DNA of 64,000 nt from Frigoribacterium sp. CFBP 13712 (GCF_014842255.1 NZ_JACYVH010000001.1:213264-277263); one strand, 5' to 3'. Shown: positions 17,322 through 26,243, counted from the first letter of the stretch. Translations and numbers: made by a program. The notes: generated by a model not told the origin, from the sequence alone.

Positions 17322-17355
17322 AGGTCCTCCCGCTGTTCGTTGCATTACGGTGGTG

Positions 17356-17382
17356 AACCGATGCAGGTCTTCAGGTATTCCG
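17356..17382 (-). promoter_or_regulatory. SigR-type autoregulatory promoter of sigR
   Basis: On the minus strand CGGAAT (17377-17382) and GTT (17356-17358) are separated by exactly 18 bases, matching the SigR/SigH consensus GGGAAT-N18-GTT. Transcription would begin near 17349, about 27 bases before GTG 17321. The -35 element lies inside the first codons of the divergent aroA gene. Confidence 0.75.
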
Positions 17383-18776
17383 GCCCCGAGTTCAGTCCCT
17401 ACGACGAGGGCCGCGCCCCCGAGGTGGACGACGGTCGCTGGGTCGCGCCCCGGGCGACCGGGCCGCTCCGCGCCTCCTTGTCGCTGCCGGGGTCGAAGTC
17501 GCTGACCAACCGCGAGCTCGTGCTGTCGGCGCTCGCCTCCGAGCCCTCCACGCTGCGGCTGCCGCTGCACTCGCGCGACACCGATCTCATGGTGCAGGCC
17601 CTGCGGGGTCTCGGTGTGGGCATCGACGAGGTCGCGAACGACGAGCCGTTCGGCCCCGACTACCTGATCACCCCGTCCGAGCTCACCGGCGGCACGAGCG
17701 TCGACTGCGGGCTCGCCGGCACGGTCATGAGGTTCCTGCCCCCGGTCGCCGCACTCGCCCTGGGTCCCGTCTCATTCGACGGCGACGCCAGCGCACGACG
17801 CCGCCCCATGACGACCACCGTCGACTCGCTGCGCGCCCTGGGCGTCGACGTGTCCGACGACGGTCGCGGCGCCCTGCCCTTCAGCCTGTACGGCACCGGC
17901 GAGGTCGAGGGCGGCGAGGTCGAGATCGACGCCTCCGCCTCGAGCCAGTTCGTCTCGGGCCTGCTGCTCTCGGCACCGCGCTTCAGCCGCGGCCTGAGCC
18001 TCCGGCACACCGGCGAGCGGCTGCCGAGCCTGCCGCACATCGAGATGACCATCGAGACCCTGGCCCGACGCGGCGTCGAGGTCGAGTCGCCCGAACCCGG
18101 GGTCTGGCGGGTCGCACCCGGCCCGATCTCGGGCCGCGACGTCACGATCGAACCCGACCTGTCGAACGCCGCGCCGTTCCTGGTCGCGGCCCTGGTCGCC
18201 GGGGGCACCGTGTCGATCCGTCACTGGCCCACCGAGACCACGCAGGTGGGCGCCGACCTGATCGAGCTGCTGCCCCTCTGGGGCGCGACCGTCACCCTCG
18301 ACGGCGACACGCTCACCGTCGACGGCGGCGTCGGCCTGATCGGCGGGGGCTCGCTGCCCGGCGTCGACGTCGACCTCTCGCGCGGCGGCGAGCTGGCGCC
18401 CGCGCTCGTCGCCCTGGCCGCCCTCGCGTCCGGGCCCAGCACGATCACGGGCATCGGTCACCTCCGTGGGCACGAGACGGATCGCCTCGCGGCCCTCGCG
18501 GCCGAGATCACGGCGCTCGGCGGGTCGGTCGAAGAACTGGACGACGGTCTGCACCTCGAGCCGTCGCCGCTGCACGCGGGCCAGTGGCGCAGCTACGAAG
18601 ACCACCGCATGGCCACAGCCGGCGCGATCATCGGTCTCGCGGTCGACGGCGTCGAGATCGACGACGTCGGCGTGACGTCGAAGACGCTGCCCCAGTTCGT
18701 CGAGCTCTGGGACGACCTCCTCGGTCGGCGGTCGCCTGCGCGCCCGGCCGACATCGACCTGCTCGGATTCCTGTGA
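17361..18776 (+). CDS. aroA: 3-phosphoshikimate 1-carboxyvinyltransferase (EPSP synthase)
   Basis: The shikimate-pathway enzyme joining shikimate-3-phosphate and PEP, 471 residues. Signatures: [19 protein letters not shown] near residue 45, [44 protein letters not shown], the catalytic stretch [29 protein letters not shown] and [13 protein letters not shown] 17361 overlaps the divergent sigR promoter; TTG 17340 is an alternative start. rsgA begins 10 bases after its stop, and the aroA-rsgA pair beside sigR-rsrA is common in actinobacteria. Confidence 0.95.
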   Translation: MQVFRYSGPEFSPYDEGRAPEVDDGRWVAPRATGPLRASLSLPGSKSLTNRELVLSALASEPSTLRLPLHSRDTDLMVQALRGLGVGIDEVANDEPFGPDYLITPSELTGGTSVDCGLAGTVMRFLPPVAALALGPVSFDGDASARRRPMTTTVDSLRALGVDVSDDGRGALPFSLYGTGEVEGGEVEIDASASSQFVSGLLLSAPRFSRGLSLRHTGERLPSLPHIEMTIETLARRGVEVESPEPGVWRVAPGPISGRDVTIEPDLSNAAPFLVAALVAGGTVSIRHWPTETTQVGADLIELLPLWGATVTLDGDTLTVDGGVGLIGGGSLPGVDVDLSRGGELAPALVALAALASGPSTITGIGHLRGHETDRLAALAAEITALGGSVEELDDGLHLEPSPLHAGQWRSYEDHRMATAGAIIGLAVDGVEIDDVGVTSKTLPQFVELWDDLLGRRSPARPADIDLLGFL

Positions 18777-18786
18777 GGCACGCGGC

Positions 18787-19911
18787 ATGAGCTGGTGGAC
18801 GGACGGCGACGACGCCGACGAGGGCGACTACGCCCAGTACGACGAGAGCTCGGTGCGGGTGCGCCCGAACCCGAAGGGCAACAAGCCGCGCACGAAGCAG
18901 CGCCCGGCCTACGCGAACGCCGATGAGGGCGTCGTGTGGACGGTCGACCGCGGCCGCTACGGCGTGCTGATGGACGCCGGCACGCCCGACGAGCGTGAGA
19001 TCACGACGGCACGCGCCCGCGAGCTGGGCAAGAAGTCGGTCGTCACCGGCGACCGCGTCGACGTGGTCGGCGACACGTCCGGTGCGGAGGGCTCTCTGGC
19101 CCGCATCGTCCGGGTGCGCGAGCGCACGACGCTGCTGCGACGCAGCGCCGACGACAGCGACGCCGTCGAGCGCGTGATCGTGGCGAACGCCGACCAGATG
19201 CTGATCGTCGTCGCGGCCGCCGACCCCGAACCCCGCCCCCGTCTCGTCGACCGCTACCTGGTCGCCGCGTTCGACGCGGGCGTCGAGCCCATCCTCTGCA
19301 TCACCAAGACCGACCTGGCCGACCCTGCGCCGTTCGCCGCGCACTTCTCGTGCCTCGATCTGCGGATCGTGACCAGCACCTCCTCGGCCTTCGATGCGGG
19401 GCCCGACGGCGGACCGTCGGCCGTCCTCGACGAGCTGCGCGAGATCCTCGACGGGCACGTCACCGTCACCGTCGGGCACTCGGGGGTCGGCAAGTCGACG
19501 CTCGTCAACGCCCTCACGGGGTCGCAGCGAGAGGTCGGCGTCGTCAACGCGGTCACGGGCCGCGGGCGTCACACGTCGTCGTCGACGGTGTCGTTCAAGG
19601 TGCCGACCGGCGGCTGGATCGTCGACACCCCCGGCGTGCGCTCGTTCGGCCTCGGTCACGTCGACCCCGAGAACATCCTGCGGTCGTTCGCCGCGCACGC
19701 CATCCCCGCCGCCGGCGAACCCGCCGACGGCATCCCGCTCGCCGAGGCCCACGACTGGGAGATCGTCGACCGGGTCGAGGCGGGCGAGCTCGGCGACGTC
19801 GGTCGCGAGCGTCTCGCCTCGCTGCAGTCGCTGCTCGCGTCGAAGGGCGGCGTCACCGCGCGCGACCAGGCGGCCGCCGCCGACGACGCCCGCGACGACG
19901 AACGCGGCTGA
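18787..19911 (+). CDS. rsgA: Ribosome small-subunit GTPase RsgA, without C-terminal zinc cysteines
   Basis: A 374-residue circularly permuted GTPase that assists late 30S maturation. An OB-fold N-terminal part is followed by the permuted G domain: CITKTDLAD as G4 precedes GHSGVGKSTLVNALTG as G1, then TGRGRHTSSS and VDTPGVRSFGL. The C-terminal domain normally has a Cys/His zinc knuckle, but here the segment after HVDPENILRSF contains no cysteine. Either the fold is zinc-free in this lineage or the domain has diverged. ATG 18787, likely co-transcribed with aroA. Confidence 0.92.
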   Translation: MSWWTDGDDADEGDYAQYDESSVRVRPNPKGNKPRTKQRPAYANADEGVVWTVDRGRYGVLMDAGTPDEREITTARARELGKKSVVTGDRVDVVGDTSGAEGSLARIVRVRERTTLLRRSADDSDAVERVIVANADQMLIVVAAADPEPRPRLVDRYLVAAFDAGVEPILCITKTDLADPAPFAAHFSCLDLRIVTSTSSAFDAGPDGGPSAVLDELREILDGHVTVTVGHSGVGKSTLVNALTGSQREVGVVNAVTGRGRHTSSSTVSFKVPTGGWIVDTPGVRSFGLGHVDPENILRSFAAHAIPAAGEPADGIPLAEAHDWEIVDRVEAGELGDVGRERLASLQSLLASKGGVTARDQAAAADDARDDERG

Positions 19912-19933
19912 CCCCCTGAGTCGAGAGGGAGCC

Positions 19934-19949
19934 GAGGAGGCGCGGGTCG
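19934..19949 (+). repeat. Representative GGAGGCGCGG motif copy
   Basis: GAGGAGGCGCGGGTCG at 19934-19949 is one intergenic copy of a motif scattered through the window. Plus-strand 10-mers (GGAGGCGCGG) start at 819, 5472, 7781, 19936, 23683, 28704, 30067, 33226, 33561, 37333, 39006 and 45074. Minus-strand copies (CCGCGCCTCC) start at 17468, 22389, 26921, 30686, 45392, 47080, 49534, 51741, 60517 and 63581. Further copies match only the central nine bases. Function unknown. Confidence 0.85.
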
Positions 19950-19965
19950 GCACCGCCCCGCTGGG

Positions 19966-19971
19966 TACGCT
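19966..19971 (+). promoter_or_regulatory. Leaderless -10 box of hisN
   Basis: TACGCT lies six bases before the GTG start at 19978, and no RBS is present. Confidence 0.5.
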
Positions 19972-19977
19972 GGCAGC

Positions 19978-20853
19978 GTGACCGACCCCACCCCCGCCTC
20001 CTCCCCCTGGGCCGACGATCTGGCGCTCGCGCTCGAGCTGGCCGATCTGGCCGACTCGATCAGCACCGAGCGGTACCGGTCGGCCGACCTGCACGTGTCG
20101 CTGAAGCCCGACCGCAGTCACGTGACGGACGCCGATCAGGCGGTCGAGCGGGCGATCCGCGAGCGCGTCGCGTCCGCCCGCCCCGGTGACACCTTCTACG
20201 GCGAGGAGTACGGGCACGATGCCCCGTCGCACCGGCAGTGGGTCGTCGATCCGATCGACGGCACCGCGAACTTCCTCCGCGGGGTGCCGGTGTGGGCGTC
20301 GCTCATCTCGCTCGTGGTCGACGGCGTGCCCGTGGTCGGCGTCGTCAGCGCCCCGATGCTCGCCCGCCGGTGGTGGGCCACGCAGGGCGGCGGCGCCTTC
20401 TCGACCGAGCACGAAGGGCCGCTGCGCGTCTCGGGCGTCGCCGACCTCGCCGACGCGTCGATCAGCTTCAACGGGCTCGAGTACTGGATCGACGCCGGGC
20501 GTCTGCCCCAGCTGCTCGACCTGACCGGCCGGGTCTGGCGCACCCGCGCCTACGGCGACTTCTGGTCGTACATGCTGCTCGCCGAGGGCGCACTCGACAT
20601 GGCCGGCGAGTTCGACCTGCAGCCCTACGACATGGCGGCGCTCGTGCCCATCGTCGAGGAGGCGGGCGGGCGGTTCACGAGCGCCGACGGACGTGACGGC
20701 CCCTGGCACGGCACGGCGATCGTCACGAACGGCCTGCTGCACGACGAGGTGCTCGCGATCGTCGCCGAACGGCCGAGCGACGGGGCCGAACGGCCCGGCG
20801 AAACGGGCGACGTGGCCGACTCGACCGACGTGACCGCTCAGTCGGACGAGTAG
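19978..20853 (+). CDS. hisN: Inositol-monophosphatase-family histidinol-phosphatase
   Basis: A 291-residue Mg-dependent phosphatase of the IMPase fold. Metal-binding motifs are GEEYG (about residue 80), VVDPIDGTANFLRGVPVW, and EFDLQPYDMAALVPIVEEAGG. Actinobacterial members of this subgroup act as histidinol-phosphate phosphatase in histidine synthesis, so hisN is the best call, though other inositol-phosphatase paralogues look similar. The last 35 residues are an acidic tail. The 3' end overlaps the convergent transporter gene by 16 bases. Confidence 0.85.
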   Translation: MTDPTPASSPWADDLALALELADLADSISTERYRSADLHVSLKPDRSHVTDADQAVERAIRERVASARPGDTFYGEEYGHDAPSHRQWVVDPIDGTANFLRGVPVWASLISLVVDGVPVVGVVSAPMLARRWWATQGGGAFSTEHEGPLRVSGVADLADASISFNGLEYWIDAGRLPQLLDLTGRVWRTRAYGDFWSYMLLAEGALDMAGEFDLQPYDMAALVPIVEEAGGRFTSADGRDGPWHGTAIVTNGLLHDEVLAIVAERPSDGAERPGETGDVADSTDVTAQSDE

Positions 20854-22310
20854 CTCGTCACCTTGCCGGTCTTGCGCCCGCGGAGGTCGAGCAGACCGAG
20901 CACGAGGGCGACCGAGATGAGCGCCAGCACGACGAAGAAGCCGTTGCGATACGCCTCGTGGTACTCGACGAGGCCCGCGCCGTCCGCTCCCCCGGCTCCG
21001 GCGATCACCGAGTAGAACGTCGACACCGCGGCCGCCGTGCCGATGGCCGTGCCGGCCCGCTGACCGACCTGGCCCATCGAGCCCGCCACGCCACCCATCT
21101 CGACGGGCACCTCCGCCAGGGTCAGCGTCTGGTTCGGCGAGATCACGAAACCGCCGCCGGTACCCGCGAGCAGCATCCCGACGCCCATCGCGTAGGGCGT
21201 GATCTCGGGCGGGGTGAGGATCGCGGCGAGCAGCAGCGCGACGAAGCCGACGGCGACGAGCAGCAGCCCGAGCACGACGAGGCTGCGCCCGTACCGCTCG
21301 ACGAGCCGTCCGCCGTAGAACGCGGCCACGGCGCTGGTCAGAGCGAACGGGATGGTGACCATGCCGGCGTAGACGGGTTCGAGCCCGAGCCCCTGCTGCA
21401 GGTAGAGCGTCGTCAGCAGGAACGTCGCGGGCAGCGCGCAGAAGTAGACCGTCGCGATCAGGGTGCCGTTGCGGTACGACGCGAGCGAGAACAGGCTGAA
21501 GTGCACGACGGGCGACCTGCCGCTCGCCTTGTAGCGCTGCTCCCACCGGATGAACGCAGCGCCGAAGACGACGAAGCCGATCAGGAACAGCCAGCGCAGG
21601 GGGTCGTCGCCCTGCCCCGTCGTCAGCACGAACGGCAGCATCAGGGTGAAGATCGTCAGACCGAGCAGCACGATGCCGAAGAGGTCGAGCTCGTTGTGAC
21701 CGCTCGGAGCCGTCGACGCCTTCGGCAGCAGACGCAGCGCGAAGACGATCGCGGCGAGACCGAGCGGGATGTTCATCCAGAAGAGCAGCCGCCAGCCGTC
21801 CTCCGGGCCGCCGATCGCGATGAGCAGACCGCCGAGGGTGGGGCCGAAGGCGGTGCTGACGCCGATGATGGCGCCGAAGAAGCCGAAGGCTCGCGCACGT
21901 TCCTTCCCCTGGAAGAGCTGCTGGATCAGCCCGAGCACCTGCGGCATCTGGATGCCCGCGGCGACGCCCTGGAGGATGCGCGCGGCGACCAGCAGCTCGA
22001 TCGACGGGGCGAGGGCGCAGAGCAGACTCGCGACGGTGAACGCGGTCAGGCCGACGACGAACATCAGGCGGCGCGACTTGAGGTCGCCGAGACGACCGGA
22101 GGGGACGAGCGAGAGCCCGAAGGCGAGCGCGTAGCCGGCGACGATCAGCTGCAGCGCGGTCGGGCCGGCGCCGAGCGACGCCTCGATGCTCGGCAGCCCG
22201 ACGTTGACCTTCGACAGGTCGAGGATGGTGAGGGCCGCGACCGCGACGCACACGGCGAACGCCTGCCACTTCTGACGCTCGGGGCTCGGGGCTTCGCGTG
22301 GCTTCGTCAT
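20838..22310 (-). CDS. MFS drug-efflux transporter, DHA2/EmrB-QacA family
   Basis: A 490-residue proton-driven exporter with 12-14 hydrophobic segments. It starts KWQAFAVCVAVAALTILDLSKVNVGLPSI and carries the antiporter motif A-like GRLGDLKSRR, motif C-like FGPTLGG and TGGGFVISPNQTL. The substrate is unknown; multidrug efflux is typical of the family. Its stop lies within the 3' end of hisN. A TATGAC box upstream of ATG 22310 may be the promoter. Confidence 0.88.
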   Translation of the reverse strand: MTKPREAPSPERQKWQAFAVCVAVAALTILDLSKVNVGLPSIEASLGAGPTALQLIVAGYALAFGLSLVPSGRLGDLKSRRLMFVVGLTAFTVASLLCALAPSIELLVAARILQGVAAGIQMPQVLGLIQQLFQGKERARAFGFFGAIIGVSTAFGPTLGGLLIAIGGPEDGWRLLFWMNIPLGLAAIVFALRLLPKASTAPSGHNELDLFGIVLLGLTIFTLMLPFVLTTGQGDDPLRWLFLIGFVVFGAAFIRWEQRYKASGRSPVVHFSLFSLASYRNGTLIATVYFCALPATFLLTTLYLQQGLGLEPVYAGMVTIPFALTSAVAAFYGGRLVERYGRSLVVLGLLLVAVGFVALLLAAILTPPEITPYAMGVGMLLAGTGGGFVISPNQTLTLAEVPVEMGGVAGSMGQVGQRAGTAIGTAAAVSTFYSVIAGAGGADGAGLVEYHEAYRNGFFVVLALISVALVLGLLDLRGRKTGKVTSYSSD

Positions 22311-22401
22311 GGGGTGGTTCCGTCATACACCCGCCCCGAGGCGACGGGCCGACCGGCAGGGGCGGCGGGCCGACCCTCTCGGGCCGACCCGCGCCTCCTC
22401 G

Positions 22402-23619
22402 TCAGGCCTTGATGTAGTCGTTCGGGTTCAGCACGTACTTCGTCGCCGCTCCCTTGTCGAACATCTCGTAGCCGCGCGGGGCGTCCGTGAGGCTGATCGC
22501 CTCGGCGTGGACGTTCTTGGCGATGCTCGTGCGGTCGTGGAGGATCGCCATCATCAGACCGCGGTTGTACTTCATCACCGGGCACTGACCCGTGGTGAAC
22601 GAGAGCGACTTCGCCCAGCCCGTGCCGAGGCTCAGCGACAGCGAGCCCTTCTGCGCGGCCGCGTCGATCCCGCCCGGGTCGCCGGTGACGTACAGCCCGG
22701 GGATGCCCATGGCCCCGCCCGCCGCCGTGATGTCCATCAGCGAGTTGAGCACGGTGGCCGGCGCCTCCTCGCCCGAGCCGCCGCCGTGCCCCTTGGCCTC
22801 GAAGCCGACGGCGTCGATCGCGCAGTCGACCAGCGGCTCGCCGAGGATCTGATCGATCTGCTCGCCGGGCTCGCCCTTGGTCAGGTCGACGGTCTCGCAG
22901 CCGAAGCTCCGGGCCTGGGCGAGGCGGTCGGCGTTCATGTCGCCGACGATGACGACGCTCGCGCCGAGCAGCAGCGCACTGGTCGCGGCGGCCAGACCGA
23001 CGGGGCCCGCACCGGCGACGTAGACGGTCGAGCCGACCTCGACCCCGGCCGTCACGGCGCCGTGGAACCCGGTCGGGAAGATGTCGGAGAGCATCGCCAG
23101 GTCGAGCACTTTCTCGAGGGCCTGGTCGCGGTCGGGGAACTTCAGCAGGTTCCAGTCGGCGTAGGGCACGAGCACGTACTCGGCCTGGCCGCCCACCCAG
23201 CCGCCCATGTCGACGTAGCCGTAGGCGCTGCCGGGGCGGTCGGGGTTGACGTTCAGGCAGATGCCCGTCTTGCGCTCCTTGCAGTTGCGACAGCGGCCGC
23301 ACGCGATGTTGAACGGGACGGAGACGATGTCGCCGACCTTGATGAACTCGACGTCGGGGCCGACCTCGACGACCTCGCCCGTGATCTCGTGGCCCAGCAC
23401 GAGGTCGGTGGGGGCGGTGGTGCGGCCGCGCACCATGTGCTGGTCGGAGCCGCAGATGTTCGTGGCCACGGTGCGGAGGATCGCCCCGTGGTTGACCTTG
23501 CGCCCGATGTTCGCCGGGTTGACGCCCGGTCCGTCCTTCAGCTCGAAGGTGGGGTAGTCGACGTCGATGACCTCGACCTGGCCCGGACCCTTGTAAGCGA
23601 CCGCGTGATTCGTTGCCAT
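22402..23619 (-). CDS. fdhA: Glutathione-independent formaldehyde dehydrogenase, zinc-type
   Basis: A 405-residue medium-chain dehydrogenase close to Pseudomonas FdhA. Catalytic zinc ligands are Cys56 (ATNICGSDQH), His77 and Glu78 (VLGHEITGEV). The structural zinc motif is CGRCRNC plus Cys121. The NAD-binding loop is VYVAGAGPVGLAA. It oxidises formaldehyde to formate with NAD and no added thiol, although long-chain or mycothiol-linked activity cannot be excluded. A strong RBS (AAGGAGG) precedes ATG 23619. Convergent motif copies and a short gap separate it from the DHA2 gene. Confidence 0.92.
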   Translation of the reverse strand: MATNHAVAYKGPGQVEVIDVDYPTFELKDGPGVNPANIGRKVNHGAILRTVATNICGSDQHMVRGRTTAPTDLVLGHEITGEVVEVGPDVEFIKVGDIVSVPFNIACGRCRNCKERKTGICLNVNPDRPGSAYGYVDMGGWVGGQAEYVLVPYADWNLLKFPDRDQALEKVLDLAMLSDIFPTGFHGAVTAGVEVGSTVYVAGAGPVGLAAATSALLLGASVVIVGDMNADRLAQARSFGCETVDLTKGEPGEQIDQILGEPLVDCAIDAVGFEAKGHGGGSGEEAPATVLNSLMDITAAGGAMGIPGLYVTGDPGGIDAAAQKGSLSLSLGTGWAKSLSFTTGQCPVMKYNRGLMMAILHDRTSIAKNVHAEAISLTDAPRGYEMFDKGAATKYVLNPNDYIKA

Positions 23620-23641
23620 GGTGATCCTCCTTGATCACTCG

Positions 23642-23673
23642 GGGCACGGGATCGTGCCCGTGGTCACACGCTA
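23642..23673 (-). promoter_or_regulatory. fdhA promoter and leader hairpin
   Basis: TAGCGT on the minus strand (23668-23673) is a candidate -10. The leader then contains a hairpin, GGGCACG-ATCC-CGTGCCC (23642-23659), just upstream of the RBS. A GGAGGCGCGG motif lies immediately behind the -10. Confidence 0.4.
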
Positions 23674-23762
23674 GGACGCCGAGGAGGCGCGGGTCGCGTT
23701 TCGCAGCCGCTCATCAGCAAGATCACCCGTCGCCTTCCGATACCGCCCTTCGCATGTCACCT

Positions 23763-23785
23763 TATGTTTCACATGTTGAATGTGA
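23763..23785 (+). promoter_or_regulatory. Candidate promoter and operator-like inverted repeat
   Basis: An AT-rich stretch holds TATGTT (23763-23768) as a possible -10, overlapping the inverted repeat TCACAT-GTTGA-ATGTGA (23769-23785). It lies 114 bases upstream of the chosen start of the epimerase/dehydratase gene, which suggests repressor control of surface-polysaccharide synthesis. Confidence 0.45.
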
Positions 23786-23898
23786 GAGAATCGCAGTCAG
23801 CGTCGTGGCAGGAGGTCGATCAGGGTGCTGACGGCACGGCCTCCCTCTGGCGCTCGATGCCGCGCCCGGCGCCGACCCCGATCGAGACAAGGACTCCC

Positions 23899-25749
23899 GT
23901 GGAATCACGCAACGACGACCGCCGCCGCCCGACCCGACGGGTCTCCCCCGCTGCCGCCGACGCGGCAGCGGCCAGGTTCATGCGGTCGCCGGCCCGGCGC
24001 ACGTCGCTGCTGATGGCGGCCGATGCCAGCGCCTGGGCCGTGGCGCTCGTCTTCGCCGTGCTCGTGCGCTACGACTTCGCGGCGCACCAGATCGCCTGGG
24101 GTTCGACCGCCGTCGCCGTCGCCGTGGCCGTGCTGGCCCACGCCGCCGCCGGCTTCGCCACCGGCGTCTACCGTCGGCGCTTCGTGTCGGGCAGTGCGCT
24201 CGAGGTCCGTGCGGTCGCGGGCACCGTCGTCCTCACGGGTCTCGTCGTCGGCATCCCCGTGCTGCTCGTCGGCACCGAGATCCACCTGGCCCGCAGCACC
24301 GCCGTCATCGCCACGCCCGTGGCGTTCGTGCTGATGGGGTCCCTGCGGTACCTCGCGCGCCTCCTGATCGAACGTCGCAGCCGACCGCGCGACGACGCGC
24401 AGCGCACCCTGATCTTCGGCGCCGGGCGACTCGCGAACCACCTCGTCCGCCGTATGCTGACCGATCCCGACTCGGCGTACGTGCCCGTCGGCCTCATCGA
24501 CGACGATCCGACGCGGGCGGGTCTGCGCATCGAGGGCGTCCGCGTGCTCGGCACGCGGAGCGATCTCATCCGGGCCGCGGCGGACTCCGGCGCCGAGGCG
24601 CTCATCGTCGGCATCGCCCGGGCCGACGCCTCCCTGCTGCAGGAGGTCACCGATCTGGCGGCGACCGCGGGCCTGCGGGTGCTGGTGCTGCCGCCCCTCG
24701 CCGACGTCCTCGACGGTCGGTCGCGCCTCCGTGACGTCCGGGACATCGCCATCGAGGACATCATCGGTCGGCACCCGGTCGACACCGACGTCGAGTCGAT
24801 CGCGGGCTACCTGTCGGGCTCCCGGGTGCTCGTCACCGGGGCGGGCGGCTCGATCGGCAGCGAGCTCTGCCGGCAGATCGCCCGCTACGCGCCGGCCGAG
24901 CTGATCATGCTCGACCGCGACGAGACCGGGCTGCAGCAGGCGCAGCTGTCCATCTCGGGCAACGGCCTGCTCGACACGAAGGAGGTCGTGCTGGCCGACA
25001 TCCGCGACGCTGCGAGCCTGCACCGCATCTTCGCCGACCGTCGCCCCGACGTCGTCTTCCACGCCGCCGCCCTCAAGCACCTGCCGATGCTCGAGCAGTA
25101 CCCCGACGAGGCCTGGAAGACAAACGTTCTCGGCACCCGCAATGTGCTCGACGCGAGTCGGTCGGTCGGCGTGACGACGTTCGTCAACATCTCGACCGAC
25201 AAGGCGGCGAACCCGACCAGCGCCCTCGGCCGCTCGAAGCGTCTGGCCGAGCGCCTCACCGCCTCGGCGGCCGACGAGACCGGTGCCCGCTACCTGTCGG
25301 TCCGGTTCGGCAACGTGCTCGGCAGCCGCGGGTCGATGCTGCCCGTCTTCTCGTCGCTCATCGAGGCGGGCGGCCCTCTCACCATCACCCATCCCGACGT
25401 GACGCGGTTCTTCATGACCATCCCCGAGGCGTGCAACCTGGTGGTTCAGGCCGGCGGCATCGGGTCGCCTGCCGAGGTGCTCATCCTCGACATGGGCGAG
25501 CCCGTGCGCATCCTCGACATCGCTCAGCGCATGATCGCGTTGTCGGGCCGCGACGTCCAGATCGTCTACACGGGCCTTCGCGAGGGCGAGAAGCTGCACG
25601 AAGAGCTGGTGGGTGACGGCGAGACCGACGACCGCCCCGTGCACCCCAAGATCTCGCATGCCTCGGTGCCTCCGCTGCACCCGTCGTCGCTCATCCTGGC
25701 GCCTGAAGACGGGGCATGGTGGCAGCTCGACTTGGCGCAGGCGAGTTGA
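23899..25749 (+). CDS. Membrane nucleotide-sugar epimerase/dehydratase (CapD/WbpM/PglF family)
   Basis: About 616 residues. An N-terminal membrane domain with four helices (about residues 30-145) is followed by a CoA-binding-like Rossmann domain (TLIFGAGRLANHLVRRML) and a large SDR domain from about residue 305: VTGAGGSIGSELCRQI, AALKHLPMLEQYP, and STDKAANPTSALGRSKR. Enzymes of this family modify UDP-GlcNAc early in capsule or glycan synthesis. The catalytic Met of the usual NxMGxxK motif is Leu here. GTG 23899 is chosen for its AAGGA RBS (23889-23893); ATG 23857 and ATG 23764 are in-frame alternatives. Confidence 0.87.
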   Translation: MESRNDDRRRPTRRVSPAAADAAAARFMRSPARRTSLLMAADASAWAVALVFAVLVRYDFAAHQIAWGSTAVAVAVAVLAHAAAGFATGVYRRRFVSGSALEVRAVAGTVVLTGLVVGIPVLLVGTEIHLARSTAVIATPVAFVLMGSLRYLARLLIERRSRPRDDAQRTLIFGAGRLANHLVRRMLTDPDSAYVPVGLIDDDPTRAGLRIEGVRVLGTRSDLIRAAADSGAEALIVGIARADASLLQEVTDLAATAGLRVLVLPPLADVLDGRSRLRDVRDIAIEDIIGRHPVDTDVESIAGYLSGSRVLVTGAGGSIGSELCRQIARYAPAELIMLDRDETGLQQAQLSISGNGLLDTKEVVLADIRDAASLHRIFADRRPDVVFHAAALKHLPMLEQYPDEAWKTNVLGTRNVLDASRSVGVTTFVNISTDKAANPTSALGRSKRLAERLTASAADETGARYLSVRFGNVLGSRGSMLPVFSSLIEAGGPLTITHPDVTRFFMTIPEACNLVVQAGGIGSPAEVLILDMGEPVRILDIAQRMIALSGRDVQIVYTGLREGEKLHEELVGDGETDDRPVHPKISHASVPPLHPSSLILAPEDGAWWQLDLAQAS

Positions 25750-25803
25750 GAGCCGGGGCACGCATACTTTGCAGATGTCACCCGAATAGCTCTCGACGAG
25801 ACG

Positions 25804-25838
25804 ACGAACGCCCCGCCTGAGTCAGGCGGGGCGTTCGT
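25804..25838. terminator. Bidirectional terminator between epimerase gene and ssrA
   Basis: A perfect 17-bp inverted repeat (ACGAACGCCCCGCCTGA and its complement, one central base) between the plus-strand epimerase gene and the 3' end of minus-strand tmRNA. Confidence 0.85.
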
Positions 25839-25865
25839 GATCCGACGGAGTGTGACAGCGGCCGA

Positions 25866-26243
25866 TGGTGGAGATGGGGGGAATTGAACCCCCGTCCATC
25901 GCTGAGATTGCACGCATTCTACGGGCGTAGCCAGATGAGACGTTCTGCTCGGCCCCGACCTTTGCTACTGGCTTCTAGGTCGACGGGCCCAGCCCGAGTG
26001 CAAGTCCCGCGTGACCCTCAGGCGTAGTCACGCAGCAAGCCCTCTAGATGACGTCAGGCTCTGGTTAGAAGGCGGTCACCAGACTGACGGACTCCATGTG
26101 GCTCTACTGCTTACGCAGCGAGAGCGAAGTCAGTGCGCTTGTTATTGGCACTTATTGTTTTCCAGAGATCGTTTACGAGATAACCCTGGATCCTCGGCCC
26201 GCTTCTCGTTCGCACACAGGCGATGTCGAAACCGATCATCCCC
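25866..26243 (-). ncRNA. ssrA: Transfer-messenger RNA (tmRNA)
   Basis: The rescue RNA for stalled ribosomes. The 5' end GGGGAUGAUCGGUUUCGAC (from 26243) pairs through GGGGAUG with CAUCUCC near the 3' end, which finishes with an encoded CCA and the T-arm GGUUCAAUUCC. The tag reading frame at 26149-26111 encodes ANNKRTDFALAA followed by UAA, ending in the DFALAA degradation signal seen in actinobacteria. smpB lies directly upstream on the same strand. The exact 5' processing point is inferred from acceptor pairing. Confidence 0.96.

Noticed and set aside
18628-22326. A 1232-codon minus-strand frame across aroA, rsgA, hisN and the DHA2 gene
   Set aside because: Runs antisense or out of frame through four well-supported genes.
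22307-23647. A 446-codon minus-strand frame overlapping fdhA
   Set aside because: Same strand, different frame from the certain fdhA gene; Arg/Gly-rich with no family pattern.
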